DNA from: Ehretia macrophylla | Taxonomy: Eukaryota > Streptophyta > Magnoliopsida > Boraginales > Ehretiaceae | Length of the DNA stretch: 64,000 bases | Direction of reading: 5' to 3' | NCBI GenBank assembly: GCA_037974665.1 | Contig: CM075777.1 | Location: 15,585,001-15,649,000, forward strand | Shown: positions 1-12,900 of the stretch, in pieces | How positions within the stretch are numbered: the stretch's first letter is position 1 | Layout: the number at the start of each line of letters is the position of its first letter | Notes under the pieces: model-generated | Databases searched by the model: none | What the model saw: the letters and a program-made list of their open reading frames with translations, nothing else | Told to the model about the DNA's origin: nothing | Translations under genes and position numbers: made by a program

Positions 1-2642
1 TTTGAATTTTGCTATTATTGAGCTATAACATGTTTGTTTCTTGTTTTATATAGTATGTATACATGCTAGAGAACATCCATATGCAATATTATAGCTTGGT
101 GTTGAGTTTTTAGCAAGGTGTCATTTGAAGAAGATGATGAATAGTATAATTTATAGGGTTCTGAAAATTTGTGCATTTTAATTTGATTCAATGCTTCTAA
201 TAGTTGCTAATTAGGTCCTTGAGCACAGGAAAAATGTTAGTTGTGCTTGCCATGTACAAAATTTGAATAATTTGATCAAATTAGGTTACTTTAATAAGGG
301 GTTTCGGGATTAACTCAAAACCGGGCACATTTCGAGGTTATGGCAAGTCTTTATTAATTATTGAAGCCTTAAAAGTGTCTTCGTTTCGCTTGTTTGGATT
401 TCGGAATTGTTACTTGTAGTGTAAACCCACAAATAGGCATTTTCGGTGTTTCCGTGTACTTGTGCTCTAGGTTATGATTTGGATGCTCTAAATGAGGTAT
501 TTAGGTATTCTTAGATTGGTAGGATGGTTAGCTAGCTTAACTTGATCCTTGAATTCTGGTGGGAAGCTAATTAGCCTAGTTGAACAAAGGGAGAAATGAA
601 TGAATTAAGTGTTTTGGTACTTGTATTGCCTTGTAATTGCTTATAATGTGTTTAAATGCATTTCTATAGTATATTTGAGTTATTGGTGAAATTTCGTGAA
701 AGTATGTTGTTGATCCCCTTTGTGCACCGATGGTTATTTTCATGTTTATAACTTATAGTCTTGTATTTCTTGTTTCTTATGCTAATCATATAATGTTATA
801 CTTGTGTGAGAGCAACCTACCTTGTTGTCCCTCATTTATATGCTTAACTTGGTACACTATTGTTGTTAGTTGAATTGGTTGGATAAATGTTTAATTGTAC
901 TTGTATGACAAGTTCATCTACTTGGAGAAGTTGTGAATTGAATCATATAGTTACTAGTTAAAGATTGAGTAAACATGTTTATATTGCTTGTTAATTGTAT
1001 TGCATATGTGAAGCTATGATTATATAACTTATTGGTTAGATGTTATATAGTGTTTCTTCTTATATGAATTATCATTGCTATGTATATGTTAGTTATTATA
1101 CTATTGTCTTTGAGTAATACTTAGAACATTAAAGAATGTTGCGCATGTGATCACTTGAGTTATCTGTTGTGTCAATAATGATTAGAATGCATGTTGACTA
1201 ATAAAATATATTGTTAGTTATGTGAATTAAAGAGAATCAAATAGAGTTGGATAAATTAATGGCTTTATGAACTAGTTTTAGTTGAGAATAAGGAATCACT
1301 TCTTATGCATATAGTTGATTGTATTAGGTAGTGATAATTGAAGGGAATTGATGCTTTTGGAGAATCTTGAGGGAATCTTGGCTTAAATCGTACAGGTTTG
1401 ACTTCCTAAAAGGTGAGGGATTGTCATCCTTTTGTGTATTTTGGTTCATTTTCTCTTTAATAAATTGTATGACTTAGGATAATTGCTTGAGTTATATTCT
1501 TTTTCTATCTTAATTGCTTTTGAGGGCAACCTACTTTGTTGTCCCTCCTATGTGTTATTGACTTATATTATTGTTATATTGTCATTGGATTAAGTGCATT
1601 GCATAGTGGTTGCGCAACCATAGTGTCAGGGGCAGATGTATTGGATATCAGCTGGGCGGCAGCGAGCTTGCCAATGGATATTCGATCTTCGTGCTCTAGT
1701 CCCTCACTCGCTTGGTCCAGAGATTGCCAGGGGGTGTTGGGTCGTAGGATTTTTGGGGTACATCCAGAGTACACCCACTAGAGTGATTGGGGTTTATGCC
1801 TACACAGCGATCGAGGTTCGTGGATCGAGGATCGTGGTTCGTGATTGAAGCCCAAGAGAATTCTGGAGTGTTGGGATTAAAGTGAATCGTATCCTTTTAA
1901 TGCATGATAACTTGTTATTTAAATTGCTCGTAGGTTGTTTAAATGCTTTACTTGTGTTAACTATTGCATTGCACGTCCTATTAGACTATATCCCTCACTG
2001 AGCAATTGTGTTGCTCATATCTCGCTAAACATGTTTCAGGTGGTGTAGCTGGAGGAGTTGCCTTGATTGCTGTGTGTTATTGCTTGAGATTAGAGTGTTT
2101 GTCTGCTAAACTGTGGAAGGCTTTGTTCGTATTATATTATGTTCTATTTTGTCTATGGGTTGTATATATGTTTGGAGTTGTTGGAATTGTAATAGTTAGG
2201 TTGATGTTTGGCTGGAATGGTAGTGGTTTGTAATAGTTTAACCTTACGTACTTTCTATGTTGCTTGCTTGTGTGTTAATGAAAGCTAGTAGTTGTTTGAC
2301 TTTAGATTATAAGAAATTCTTATTAATAATATAGAGTGGTATGATAAGTGGACAACATATAAAAATTTCAGGATTGTTAACTGCATGCTTGTATGTGTTT
2401 ACCATGTCTTGTTTTGCTTAAGGCTCGGATAACCTTAAAGCTGGGAAATGGTGGTGTCGGAGATGGAGAATGTTGTGGTTTGTATTTGTGGCTTTATTTT
2501 TCTACTTACAGGTATCTAGATAGTCCTATAAACAGGGAAAACTCCGTCCATTTTTCTTAAATTTTCTAACCGGGTTTGGTAATTGGTTGAGAATAGCATG
2601 ATTAATAGGAGTATTGGTTCCGTGAGGGATTGAGGCGTTACA
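1..2642 (+). mobile_element. Long Ty3-type LTR, 3' part, running off the window start
   Basis: This is a non-coding stretch that ends in a short CA-terminated sequence (2631-2642). It matches, in opposite orientation and diverged form, the complete solo LTR at 15591-19150. Shared landmarks include the block around 1600-1790 (matching the reverse complement of about 16610-16800) and the short phrase at 1521-1549 (matching 16830-16857). Its right end sits directly against PPR coding sequence at 2643, so it inserted into a PPR gene. The left end is outside the window, so it cannot be told whether this is a solo LTR or the 3' LTR of a longer element. The small open frames inside it resemble nothing. 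Treated as a fossil; Ty3/chromovirus (Tekay-like) assignment is inference from LTR length and termini. Confidence 0.7.
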
Positions 2643-4187
2643 GTAGCTGTTAATGAATATACGATGAATATTGTGATAAACTGTTATTGCTATATAAATT
2701 GTGTCATTTTTGGTTTTGCAATCTTAACCTTCTTTTTCAAGCTTGGCCATGTACCTGATGTCACTACCTACAACACTCTAATTAAGGGGCTGTTTTTTAA
2801 AGATAAGGCTCTTGAGGCCATAGAGTTATACGAAAAGTTGATCAGAGAGGATCTTTGTGAGCCAGATGAAGTTACTTTCTCGATTGTGCTGGACGTGTTG
2901 TGCAAATCAGGGCATACAAACAAGGCAGTTGAGCTTCTTAGGGTATTGGAGAAAAGAGATTGTAAACTCAACGCTTATGCATATAACGTTATCATTGATT
3001 GTTTATGTAAGGACAGAATGGTAAATGATGTTATGAACCTCTTATCTGAAATGATTGATAAGGGCATTCCATCAAATGTTGTCACCTACACTTCGTTAAT
3101 TCAAGGATTGTGTAATTTTAGACCGTGGACTGACGTTAAACTGTTATTGAATGAGATGGCTGATTACAAAATCTCTCCAAATTTACATACTTCTACTATT
3201 TTGGTGGACGCATTACAACTACTATTTTGGTGGACGCATTTTGTAAGGAAGGATTAATAGAAGATGCAGAACATGCATTCCAATTATTGATCCAGAGGGG
3301 TTTGCATCCTAACATATTTGCATATGGTGCACCGATGGATGGATATTGTTTGCAAGGAAAACTAAGCGAAGCACAAAGAGTTTTTGAACATATGATGGCC
3401 GAAGGCTTGAGATGACACATTATAACATTTTACTAGATGGATTTTGTAAAAATAAGAAAATAGACGATGCGATGTGCTTGTTTCAACAGCTGTCTTGCCA
3501 AGGGTTGGTTCCTAATGTAGTGAGTTATAATATCATGATACAGGAATTGTTCTGCGTAGGTAAATGTTATACTGCACAAAAACTTTTTGAGGATATGCAC
3601 TTGGCAGATATCGTTCCAAGCATTTATACTTATTGTATTATGTTGGACGGGCTTTGCAAAAACAGGCACATTGAAGATGCTTTGTCATTTTTTCATGACA
3701 TTAAGGGCAAGGGATTAGTTGGTTATATTTGTCTCTACAACATCATGATCGATGGATTTCTCGCAATATGTTCAATAATCTTGCCTTCAAAGGGTTACAT
3801 ACAGATGTTAAGACATACAATATAATGATAAAGGGTCTTTGTCAAGAAGGGTTGGTAGAGGATGCCAAGACGATTTTTGTGAAAATGGAAGAAAACGATT
3901 GTTTGCCAGATGAATTCACTTACAATGTTATTGTCCAAGGATTCCTAAAGCAGGGACTCTTTCATGAGGCGATGACGTATGTGAAACAAATGGTCAAATG
4001 AGGTTTCTCACCTGATTCGTCTATATTTTCCATCTTGATAGGTCTACTACCAGAAGAAGGCCAGGATCCTTCGATTCAAAATATGATTCAGAAATTAGTT
4101 CCAAATGATAAAAGAAATCTCCAAGTTTTAGTCGCTGCTTTATCTTCCTCACTTCAACGTGTGATGTTGACAGTTCCACAAACATGA
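2643..4187 (+). pseudogene. RFL-type PPR pseudogene A (5' part missing)
   Basis: Sequence homologous to the intact PPR genes at 32.5 and 40.9 kb begins abruptly at codons reading VAVNEYT, equivalent to the end of the first full PPR motif, and continues to a tail ending VPQT at 4187. The 5' third is absent because a Ty3-type LTR abuts it. Inside, a 26-bp tandem duplication (3195-3240) shifts the frame, about 7 bp are missing near 3412, about 25 bp are missing near 3757, and a TGA replaces an Arg codon at 3999. The central motifs (VPNVVSYNIMIQ) and the EDAKTIFVKMEEN motif resemble the copy at 40.9 kb more than the one at 32.5 kb. It cannot make a full protein. Confidence is high that this is a dead RFL-PPR copy. 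Confidence 0.93.
3195..3240 (+). repeat. 26-bp tandem duplication inside PPR pseudogene A
   Basis: The 20-bp string starting ACTATTTTGG at 3195 recurs at 3221 with a 6-bp spacer. Intact paralogs have it once. The net gain of 26 bp is not a multiple of three, so it alone shifts the reading frame. Confidence 0.9.
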
Positions 4188-4598
4188 TTTGTAGGACTAG
4201 TGAAGCTTTATATTACTATAACTTAGCATTTGATTATATCTTGAAAGGAATTTTTATCCTATATAAGTTTCTTAGCTCTTTTTTTTTCTTTTTTCATGTT
4301 GAACCAGCAAAACTGTATCTCTCTACCCTTTCTCGATGTGGAATTCATAAGTAGTCGTGATATTTGATATAACGGTTGCCTACAGAGTTATGCTATTTTG
4401 TCCTAAAAACAATTTTACTGATAAGATTTGATCCATTTTGCCTTTCAGTTATAAGGCACTTGTATCCCTTGATGTAGCCATGGAGATGTTTCATTAGAAA
4501 GATTATGCGAGACACAAAAGCATCTTTTCCATGTTTGAGATATTTGTGGTTGTTGACCTGATTAATATAACAGAAGAATATAGGCAGATTCTTTATTT
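4188..4598. other. 3' flank of PPR pseudogene A, no gene
   Basis: AT-rich sequence clearly related to the flank after the intact PPR gene at 42809-43200 (same order of short phrases, including the region reading ATCCCTTGATG). It represents a duplicated untranslated 3' region; no coding potential seen. Confidence 0.6.
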
Positions 4599-4603
4599 CT
4601 CCT

Positions 4604-4798
4604 AGTAGAAACTAAGAGTTTAAGAAATACATGCTTACAATCTCACTTCTTCAGAAGATGATACAATCAGTTTAAATACTACAAACAAGTTACATAAAAA
4701 AATGTATTACAATGCTCTAGGCAACACACTGCCCTAGATTCACATGGCTCAAGACTGACAAGCACATTGCTCAAGAAATATATTTAGATATTTCAACA
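4604..4798 (-). repeat. 3' LTR of the copia element at 4.6-10.3 kb
   Basis: A 195-bp terminal repeat matching 10075-10269 at about 97%. On the minus strand it begins TGTTGAAATATC and is preceded by a purine-rich tract. Flanked on its outer side by CTCCT. Confidence 0.93.
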
Positions 4799-7700
4799 CT
4801 CCCCCTCAAGCTGGGGCGAAGATATTGACGAGCCCGAGTTTGCTAAGACCTGATTGGAGAGGTGATGGTCCAAGTGACTTGGTAAACATGTTTGCCGTCT
4901 GCTCAGATGATGTAACAAAGCAAGGTATGATAACCCCTGACCGAACTTTCTCCCGAATAAAATGGATATCAACCTCAATGTGTTTTGTCCTCTCATGAAA
5001 GACTGAGTCAGAGGACAATATAATAGCAGATTTATTATCACAGAATAGGGTGGATGAGTCGGTTATTGGAAACCCTAACTCAGATAGAAGAGAGCATAAC
5101 CAAAGTAGTTCACACGTTCCTTGGGCCATAGCACGGTACTCAGCTTCCGCAGAAGATCGTGAGACAACTGCTTGCTTCTTACTTTTTCATGAGATAAGGT
5201 GATTGCCACGGAAGGTGCACATCCTTGAGGTAGAATGCCTATCGCTCTTTGACCCTACATAATCCGTATCAGTGTAACATGACAATCATTTTTGTACACC
5301 CATTGCATAAAAAATTCCAAGTCCAGGAGAAAATTTAAGATACCGAATGATATGATAGACAACATCCAGATGAGAGGTACGAGGTGCATGCATGAATTGG
5401 CTTACAATACTTACAGCATATGTAAGGTCTAGCCTTGTGTTAGTCAAATAGATAAGTCGTCCTACAAGTCTTTGATATACTAATGGCTCAGCTAACAATT
5501 CTTTTGATTCCCCTGTTAACTTAAGATTGGGGTCCATAGGTGTCGTGGCAGGTCGACAACCTAGCATGCCTATATCTTGGAGAAGATCCAATGCATATTT
5601 TCTCTGGGATAAAGATATACCATGGCGATTTTGAGCCACCTCAATACCCAAAAAATATCGAAGCTTGCCCAAATCTTTAATGTCAAACATCATCCTAAGG
5701 TCACGTTTTACCTGAACAATTCCATGAGTGTCATATCTAGTAATGATAATATCATCCACATAAACTGATATAACAATGCACCGACCTTGAGGATGACATC
5801 AAACAAAGCATGTATGATCAGAGTTGCACCTAATAAACCCCATAGTAAGAACCACCTCACTGAAGTGGTTGAACCAAGCACGAGGGGATTGTTTAAGCCC
5901 ATAAAGGGATTTACGAAGGCGGCACACTTTCCCTGAATACTTTCCCTGAGCCCGAAAACCTGGTGGAGGATCCATGTAGATCGTCTCAGAGATCACCATT
6001 AAGAAATGCATTTTTTACATCTAACTGGTGGAGAGGCCAAGAATATGAGGCAGCCAAAGAGACAATAAGCCTGACTGTAGTTAATTTGGCGACAGGAGAA
6101 AATGTGGCACCAAAGTCCTTGCCTGGTACCTGAGTAAACCTTTTAGCGACAAGACAGGCCTTATATCGATCAATGGTGCCATCTGCAAGATTCTTTACAT
6201 TAAACACCCACTTACAACCAACAGTCTTTTCATCAACCGGAAGATCAACAAGTTCCCACGTATGATTTTGCTGGAGGGCATCCATTTCCACTTTTATAGC
6301 AGCCACCCATAAAGGATTCTGTAAGGTCTCCGGAACTGAGCGAGGGATAGAGACCGAATCAACCTGACCAACAAAAGATTTATACTGATCGGAGAGACCT
6401 TAAAATGACACAAACTGGGCAATAGGATGATGAGTACTACTTGAAAATAAGTAACGGGAAGGGGGGCGTCGGTCACGAGTGGGATAATGGGAAGGTGCAG
6501 GAACCAAGGAAGAATGAGGGTTACCTGAATTCGGAGAAGAATCGGGCAGGAGAGCGGGATCACTGGACGCCGGGAGTACACCTGCAAGGGAGCTGGAGAA
6601 GAGACAAGGGGAAAAATATCAATGGGGCTCGGCAAGGGTGCAGGAGACTGTGGAGATGCATCAAGAAGAGGAACAGGGCAAAAAAAACAGGGGGGTTCCT
6701 CCGTAGATAATACTATTGGAGGATGCTCTAAGGGCAGGGAAGAAATAGAGAAGAAAGGCACAGTTTCAAGGAATGTAACATCCATCGAGTAGTGGAAGTG
6801 ATGAGTCACCGGATCATAGCACCGATAGCCTTTCGACAGGGAAGAGTACCCAAGAAATATACAATGGATAGCTTTATCGTCTAACTTAGTATGAGTAGGG
6901 CTGCGATTTTGAACAAATCATGTACAACCAAAGACTCGTGGGAGAATAGGAAAGAAGACAATATTTGGCTTGAGAATGTGCAGGGGTGGTTGACCTTTGA
7001 GGACACGACTAGGGGTACGATTGATAATGTATGCAGCGGTGAGGACAGCGAGGTGCCAGAAATATCTAGGTAAAAGACATCGAACTGTAGACATAATGTG
7101 GCAATTTTTTTGTTCTGCCATACCATTCTGTTCAAGTGTGTAAGGACAAGTAAGCTGCTGAAGAATGCCTCTTTTATTAAGTTCAGCCCAAAAATCATTG
7201 GTTAGATATTCTCTACCATTATCAGACCGAATATTGCAGACAACAGTGTGGAATTGGGTTTTGACCATTTGAAGAAAGTGAGTGAAATGAGTGAAGACTT
7301 CAGATTTTTTCTTCATCAGGTAGATCCAAGTACAACGACTATAATCATCTATAAATGTAACATAGTAACGATGATGAGAAAGGGCCGTGATAGGAGATGA
7401 ACCCCAAATATCATAGTGAACAAGGTCAAAGGCACATGGAGTTCGATCCATGCGAGGAATATATGTAGTGCGAGTATGCTTTGACAATTCACAAGTCACA
7501 CAATTGAATTTAAAATCCTTGCATGCTTTATTAAAAGCTGAAGAGGAGATCTCTCTTGATCTCGAATTGAGACAGGGGAGGCTCGGGGGAACCTGTCCCC
7601 CGATCTCTTGCGGAAAACGAGGCGGCTCATCCCACTCAACCGCTGACCACTCGAGAGCGGGAGAGCGCTTCTTGCTCTAATTCTCAGGTGGCAGCCCCGT

Positions 7701-9639
7701 CTGCAGCGGTATTACACCATAACCAACATAAATATTGAAAGTTTGCATGTCCTAAACGGGCATGCCACAAATCTAAGTTTTGAATAGAGAGAACAGGAGT
7801 ATAAAAAATTGGAGACACAGAGGCTTGTAGACCGGACAAGGGTACAATAGAGGTTAAAGATTTGCCGAAGTAGTAAAGTCCATTGTGCTCATACCCACTA
7901 CCAAAAATATTCTTCGAAGTCAGGTCCTGCAAGAAACAACTGTTAGGTAAGAAGACAACGGCACAGTGAAGACTATTGACAAGACGATTAACTGACAATA
8001 GATTATAAGCAAAGTTGGGGACATAGTAAACAGAGCGAAGAATGATATCTGTGGATAAACAGGTATCTCCTTGACAATGGATAGGAATAGACGTTCCATC
8101 AACAATTTGAATTGATTGATTTACAGAATTGACAGGAGAAGAAAAAATGGAAAGCTCACCAGTCATATGATTATTGGCGCCGGAATCCAGAATCCAAGAT
8201 GGTTGACCTGACTTACCATGAAGGGCGGTAGGAGTACCCGTAGCAAAGGCAACCGTGGGACCAGATGATGAAGTGAGCCCCAAGTGAAGTTGAAGTTGAG
8301 CAATCTGAGCTTGAAGTTGACTATAATAGGGAGAAACAAGTTCTATTGAGGCTGAAGGGGACGCCAATTCAGTCACAGCTCCAATACGAGGACCTCCTTT
8401 CTTTTGTTCACCACCACGGTTTCTAGGATATTGTTGCTTTAATTCAGGATGAAGAGTGAAACATCGGTCAATGAGGTGACCAGGTTTCTGACAATGTTGA
8501 CAATACGGACGAGTACTTGTTTGCCGAAAATCGAAAGGAGCAGCAAATGCCATCTGATCTGGAACAGACTGAGTGGGTTCAGGTGCAAGAAGAAGGCGCC
8601 TTCGATCATCACCATCCACAATTACGAATGCCTCAAATAGAGAAGGTAGATGAGATGTATTTAAAATATGAGTCCAAAGATTCTCAAACTCAAGCTTTAG
8701 ACCCATCAAGAACTGATAAGTTCGACGATGATCTAGACGTTTATTCTCAACCACAACATCATTTGGGAAGTCACTCAAAGGTTCATATTGAGCTAGTTCT
8801 TCCCATATAGTTTGGAGATACCCAAAATAGTCCGCAACAGAGAATCCTAAAGTCGTCTGAGAAGCATGAGAAATTTCACGATAAAGCTCGAAGATTCGAG
8901 AATCATGACGTGCATGGGCATACATCTTTGTCAGAGAACTCCATAGACCATGAACTATCTAGTGATACATAAACATATTATAGATTCGGTCCTCCATAGA
9001 ATTGAACATCCAACCCAAGATAACACAATTATTCGCATGCCATTGAGCAAAAAAAGAATATGTTTCTTTCGGCTTAGGCTCCGAACCTAAAATCCATTCA
9101 ATTTTACGTTTTCCACCAAGATAAAGCCGGAACGAACGAGACCAAGCATGAAATTTTTTTCCATTTAATAACACGCTTGTGACTCGCTGTGCGGGTGTAT
9201 TAGGCTCACGAGATAGGTCCATACGTGAGGTAATAGTTGATTGACTGGTTTCTCCTATACCTTTAGATTGAGTGAGTTGTTCTTTTTCTAAGTCCATAGC
9301 TAACAAATCTGATGTTTTAAAATAATAACAGCAAACCTAACTGGCTGATGAGGACGCTAGACACTCGGCTTAGAAGGCTACAATTTGATCAAAGTTTGTA
9401 GACTGCAACACCTGGTAAACGCTTTAGCGCAACAGACAAGAAATTACCATAGATCTGTGCTGTAGTTAGGAATCTCTGTTAGCATCATGACTTTTATCTG
9501 CATATGTTCAATACAACTTCAAAACACAAAAAAAAAAAAAAATCCCTCAAGTGACAATTTTCAGAGAAGGAAAGATATGAAAGCTTCACTTATCGACGAA
9601 AGCACAGGAGGCTCGCCAGCGACGAGGAGATCCGATGAC

Positions 9640-10010
9640 TGGATCTGAAGCTTTGGTGGCTATGGTAGCCGATGATGATGACGAGGGCGAGGACAATGGA
9701 AGCACATGAGGCTTGCCGGCGACGAGGAGATCCGACAACCAAGAACTGTAGCAGCTTCGATGTCAACAAGATCTGGCGACCAAGATCTGAAGCTATGGCA
9801 GCTCGACGGCTCTCAGCGATGACGACGACGTCGATGAGATCCGGTGAGCACGACGGCTATGGCCGCTCGTTGGCGATGGCAGCACGACGGTTCACGACGA
9901 CGACGACATCAATGAGAGCCTGCAGCTCGACGATACTGTAGTTGCTCACGACGACGACGACGACGTCGATGAAAGCCTGCAGCTCGACGGTACTGTAGCT
10001 AAGTTTTTTA
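9640..10010 (-). repeat. GAC/GTC-rich tandem region in the copia 5' leader
   Basis: Between the gag region and the 5' LTR lies a stretch rich in GACGAC triplets, with two to three imperfect copies of a roughly 50-60-bp unit containing CTGCAGCTCGACG. Its base composition is unlike the AT-rich surroundings. It is probably an expanded leader repeat of the element and not a gene. Confidence 0.6.
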
Positions 10011-10074
10011 TTTATTTATTTATTTATGTGTTCTGTTTGTATATGTTGAAACGTAGTTGTGGCTCTAGATATCA

Positions 10075-10269
10075 AGTAGAAACTAAGAGTTTAAGAAATA
10101 CATACTTACAATCTCACTTCTTCAGAAGATGATACAATCAGTTTAAATACTACAAACAAGTCACATAAAAAAATGTATTACAATGTTCTAGACAACACAC
10201 TGCCCTAGATTCACATGTCTCAAGACTGACAAGCACATTGTTCAAGAAATATATTTAGATATTTCAACA
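10075..10269 (-). repeat. 5' LTR of the copia element at 4.6-10.3 kb
   Basis: A 195-bp repeat matching 4604-4798. The adjoining sequence (about 10062-10074, read on the minus strand) resembles the initiator-Met tRNA primer binding site used by copia elements. Outer flank carries the CTCCT target duplication at 10270-10274. Confidence 0.93.
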
Positions 10270-10274
10270 CTCCT

Positions 10275-11469
10275 TACTTTTGACGAAGTATTCATTAACT
10301 TGGATAACTCGTATTGAATTGTCTAATTACCTTTTATGAGACAATTATGTTCATCAGACTGTAATCATACTTGTGCAATGTGAACAGTGCTGCCTACAAT
10401 TGAAGGCTGCAACACAAAAAAATAGTTTTCAATTATTGATTCAAAAAGGAAGCCGTGTAATCATGTAAGTGGCTACAAGTGTAAATTGTTGGATTTTCTT
10501 TTAATCTATTAAAGAAAAATGTAAATTGTCGAATCTTTTAATATTTTCACTAACTGATGTAGTAAATAGTTCCACAAAAATTCTAGCATTAAATTTCCAT
10601 GTATTTCTTCAAAGATCTGTTGAGGTTCCTGGCTTTAGATTTGTAATCATTGGAGCCGTTTATTACATATTTCAAGTCTGGAAGATGGCACTGACTATCA
10701 GCTCTAGCCCCTGCTTTACCTAATGGCCTCAGCCTCATGTTCAAGCACGGCATCATACTTTAATTTCAAAATCTGGAACTGCACCCTGCTCTTGATCCCT
10801 TGCAGCCTCGAGGTCCTATCCAGCCTACAGATTTATTGTAAATGATCATCTTTTGGCCCACCAGTAAACTTAGACTCTTTTGCAACATAAGAGGTCGAAG
10901 TCTCAAGTCAAGGGCCTATTCTATCTCTGAATCTTTTTGCTTACCTCCAGGCCCAGGTTCGCCCTTTTTGTCCTCTTGCATAGTGGAACTGATATTCTCA
11001 GGCTCAACCCCATGCTCAACCTCTTGATCTGGTATCGAGTCCCGAATTTTCAGACAGATGTCCAACTCTTCAGCTTCACAGGATAATAATGGAGCAGAAT
11101 ATGGAGAAGACAGATTTCTGAATGCTGCTAACAGTCAAGCACAGTCACAAGTTATGGTGCAAGCACAACAAGTTCATCAGGATCTACACCTACACAGTTG
11201 CTGCTGGTGATCACCTCTTGGATCGGCCACAAACTCTGGAACATGACAGCATATTGCTTCAACTCAGTTTCAGACTCAGGTGCAGCCTTGTAGTCAGCTC
11301 AGGCCAACAGTTGCTGATGCTATCCCTTTGCATCTTGCAGTTGCTCAACATTAGGTTTCAGCCCTAGGTTCAACCCCCTAATCATTTTCAGATGAGTGAG
11401 TAGCTCAGAACTCCATCCCCTATTGCAGGTTGAGTTCCACCTACCCCTGGTTATCTTAAATGCAACTTA
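10275..11469 (+). other. Duplicated PPR 3' flank with Gln/Pro-rich coding remnant
   Basis: This stretch is the continuation of the PPR pseudogene A flank and is homologous to about 43540-44970, downstream of the intact PPR gene at 40.9 kb (both contain TTTTCACTAACTGATGTAG). From about 10700 to 11460 broken frames read Gln-rich segments such as SQAQSQVMVQAQQVHQD, suggesting an old coding region now interrupted in every frame. The parent protein is not recognised. Not a functional gene. Confidence 0.5.
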
Positions 11470-11745
11470 AGATGCTTCTTTTTGTCCAAGCAATTTGGAA
11501 TTTAGATTGGTTGTGCTGCTTAGAGAGCACCATGGATTCCTTATTCATGGTTCAGCCCGAAAATGCAGGGCTCTGAATGCCTTGCAACCTAAGCTGTGGC
11601 CCTGCATGAAGCTTGCCTTTATGTCGAGTCCTTAGGTGTGCGCATTTCCCATTAGAGTGGATTTGTAATATCCCACCCCTTTAGCCTTCGATTTACAATG
11701 TTCTTCCCCCTCTTGAGGGTTGGTTAACTTTGTGACTGAACAATA
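11470..11745 (+). pseudogene. RNase H-like (RVT_3 type) fragment, copy 1
   Basis: One frame reads REHHGFLIHGSARKCRALNA followed by LQPK. This resembles the plant RNase H-like domain that descends from non-LTR retrotransposons (typical form: RDHHG...ALQAEAL). The downstream phrase VCAFPIRVDL near 11637-11668 corresponds to the end of the same domain. Matching fragments occur at 34980-35300 and 44970-45130, always on the 3' side of a PPR unit. Frames are interrupted. Could be a LINE scrap or a decayed host RVT_3 gene; the family assignment is by pattern only. Confidence 0.5.
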
Positions 11746-12590
11746 TACTGAATTACAGACTATATGTATAGTTTCCTTCAAAATCTAGCCGTTGCGAATT
11801 AGTGACATCTAGTTAAAATTCTTCAGTTCAATGCTCAATGCTTCTTCCATACCCTACCCCATCTCTTGCTAGTTCTCTTCCCCAATATTTTCATTATCTG
11901 ATGTTAAGCTTCTCTCTCTCTATGTATACACGCATCTGTACATACATATACAAAATCTATAGGTAATCAAGATGTACATCTAGTCTTAAGTTCACAAATA
12001 ATTCTATTTCAACTGTGTCAAATATAAAAAAGGTCGTGTCATCAACCAAGGCGAAATACAAAGACATCCCAACACATATGCTATAAGAAAACTAAAATAT
12101 TGTGACATGATAATTTGATATAAATCAAAAAAAAAAGATTCCATTCTGTTATGTGTCCATATATATGTACATAGACAAACAAATGTAGTTTTTCTATATT
12201 TATCTTGAAAAACATTGTTTTACAAGATTTTGACAAAGGACATAACGTACTTTTTCTAATCAGCGTCAGCATCTTCATCAGACTGATAAAAGATACACGA
12301 TTGAATTACCTTGTATGTTACAAACGTAAAATCTCTAGAAATTTTGCATTTGCATATCCAACACCACCCCTTATGTATGATAAATGAAGCATAGTCGAGT
12401 CTTTGATTATGAAGATCTCGTTACGTAAAAATTTCTTAGTCTTATTCAATAATTATGGTCTTGTCCTTCTGCAGAAAGTGTATCGAGTAATGGAAAATTT
12501 AACCAGTACTATCAAATGTTTAATATAAGTGTCCAAAGTAACCTCTACCGTTTATCTTTTTGTCCAATTGTGATGTTGCCTTAATTTTTT
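11746..12590. other. Non-coding PPR 3' flank
   Basis: AT-rich, with short poly-A and (CT)n runs. The phrase around 12270-12350 (reading GATTGAATTACCTTG) matches 28586-29036, but here without the TRIM that interrupts the 28-29 kb copy, so it preserves the empty site. No gene seen. Confidence 0.45.
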
Positions 12591-12900
12591 TCTGCAGCAG
12601 ACAACTGTGCTTCATACAAAACATGGTACAGTTGTAGAGATTGCATTGGAGAATCTGCGTATATGTCCAATTCTTTCAATGGTTTCAAGCCTTCTGACTT
12701 TATTGTGTGAAAATACTTGAAATGCATGACAAAAGCAAAGTGGTGAAGTTTTCAGCATATGACAAGCCGGGGAGTGGATTTCTGCAAGGTATCACAGTGA
12801 GCACTTTGTTTTCATGTGGTTTGCTATATGAGGTGTTGGCAACTGATATGCTTTTTGTGATGTTTTCACAAATGTGTAATCAAGAACAAAATTAAGTTTG
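12591..12900 (+). other. Unidentified conserved block, copy 1
   Basis: Closely related to 46670-46960 (+) and, inverted, to 55010-55270 (-). One frame reads TTVLHTKHGTVVEIALENL, then phase is lost; further on AYDKPGSGF is readable. Three copies retain similar spacing, which suggests a former coding exon or a regulatory segment carried along with the PPR units. I do not recognise the protein; no full open frame survives. Confidence 0.45.

Larger units (their letters stand above)
4604..10269 (-). mobile_element. Ty1/copia retrotransposon, reverse strand, paired LTRs, broken
   Basis: An element of about 5.67 kb bounded by two 195-bp LTRs and flanked by the 5-bp target duplication CTCCT (4599-4603 and 10270-10274). 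Read on the minus strand the order is 5' LTR, tRNA-Met-like primer site next to 10074, gag with a CCHC knuckle (about 9.3-8.3 kb), protease with DSGANNHM (about 8.18 kb), integrase (7.5-6.9 kb), reverse transcriptase (about 6.3-5.3 kb), RNase H end (about 5.15-4.8 kb), polypurine tract near 4803 and 3' LTR. Order INT before RT makes it copia. It is broken at several points (roughly five or more). The LTRs differ at about 6 of 195 positions (about 97% identical), suggesting insertion about one to two and a half million years ago under usual plant rates. Confidence 0.95.

Noticed and set aside
1536-1848. Small open frames of 66-81 codons
   Set aside because: They lie within the long LTR that recurs at 15.6-19.2 kb; the matching region there has different frames, so they are chance openings.
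6441-6710. Forward open frame of 89 codons inside the reverse copia element
   Set aside because: It is the antisense of the element's coding region and resembles no protein.
9672-9941. Arg/Met-rich frame of 89 codons
   Set aside because: It comes from the GAC/GTC-rich tandem leader of the copia element.
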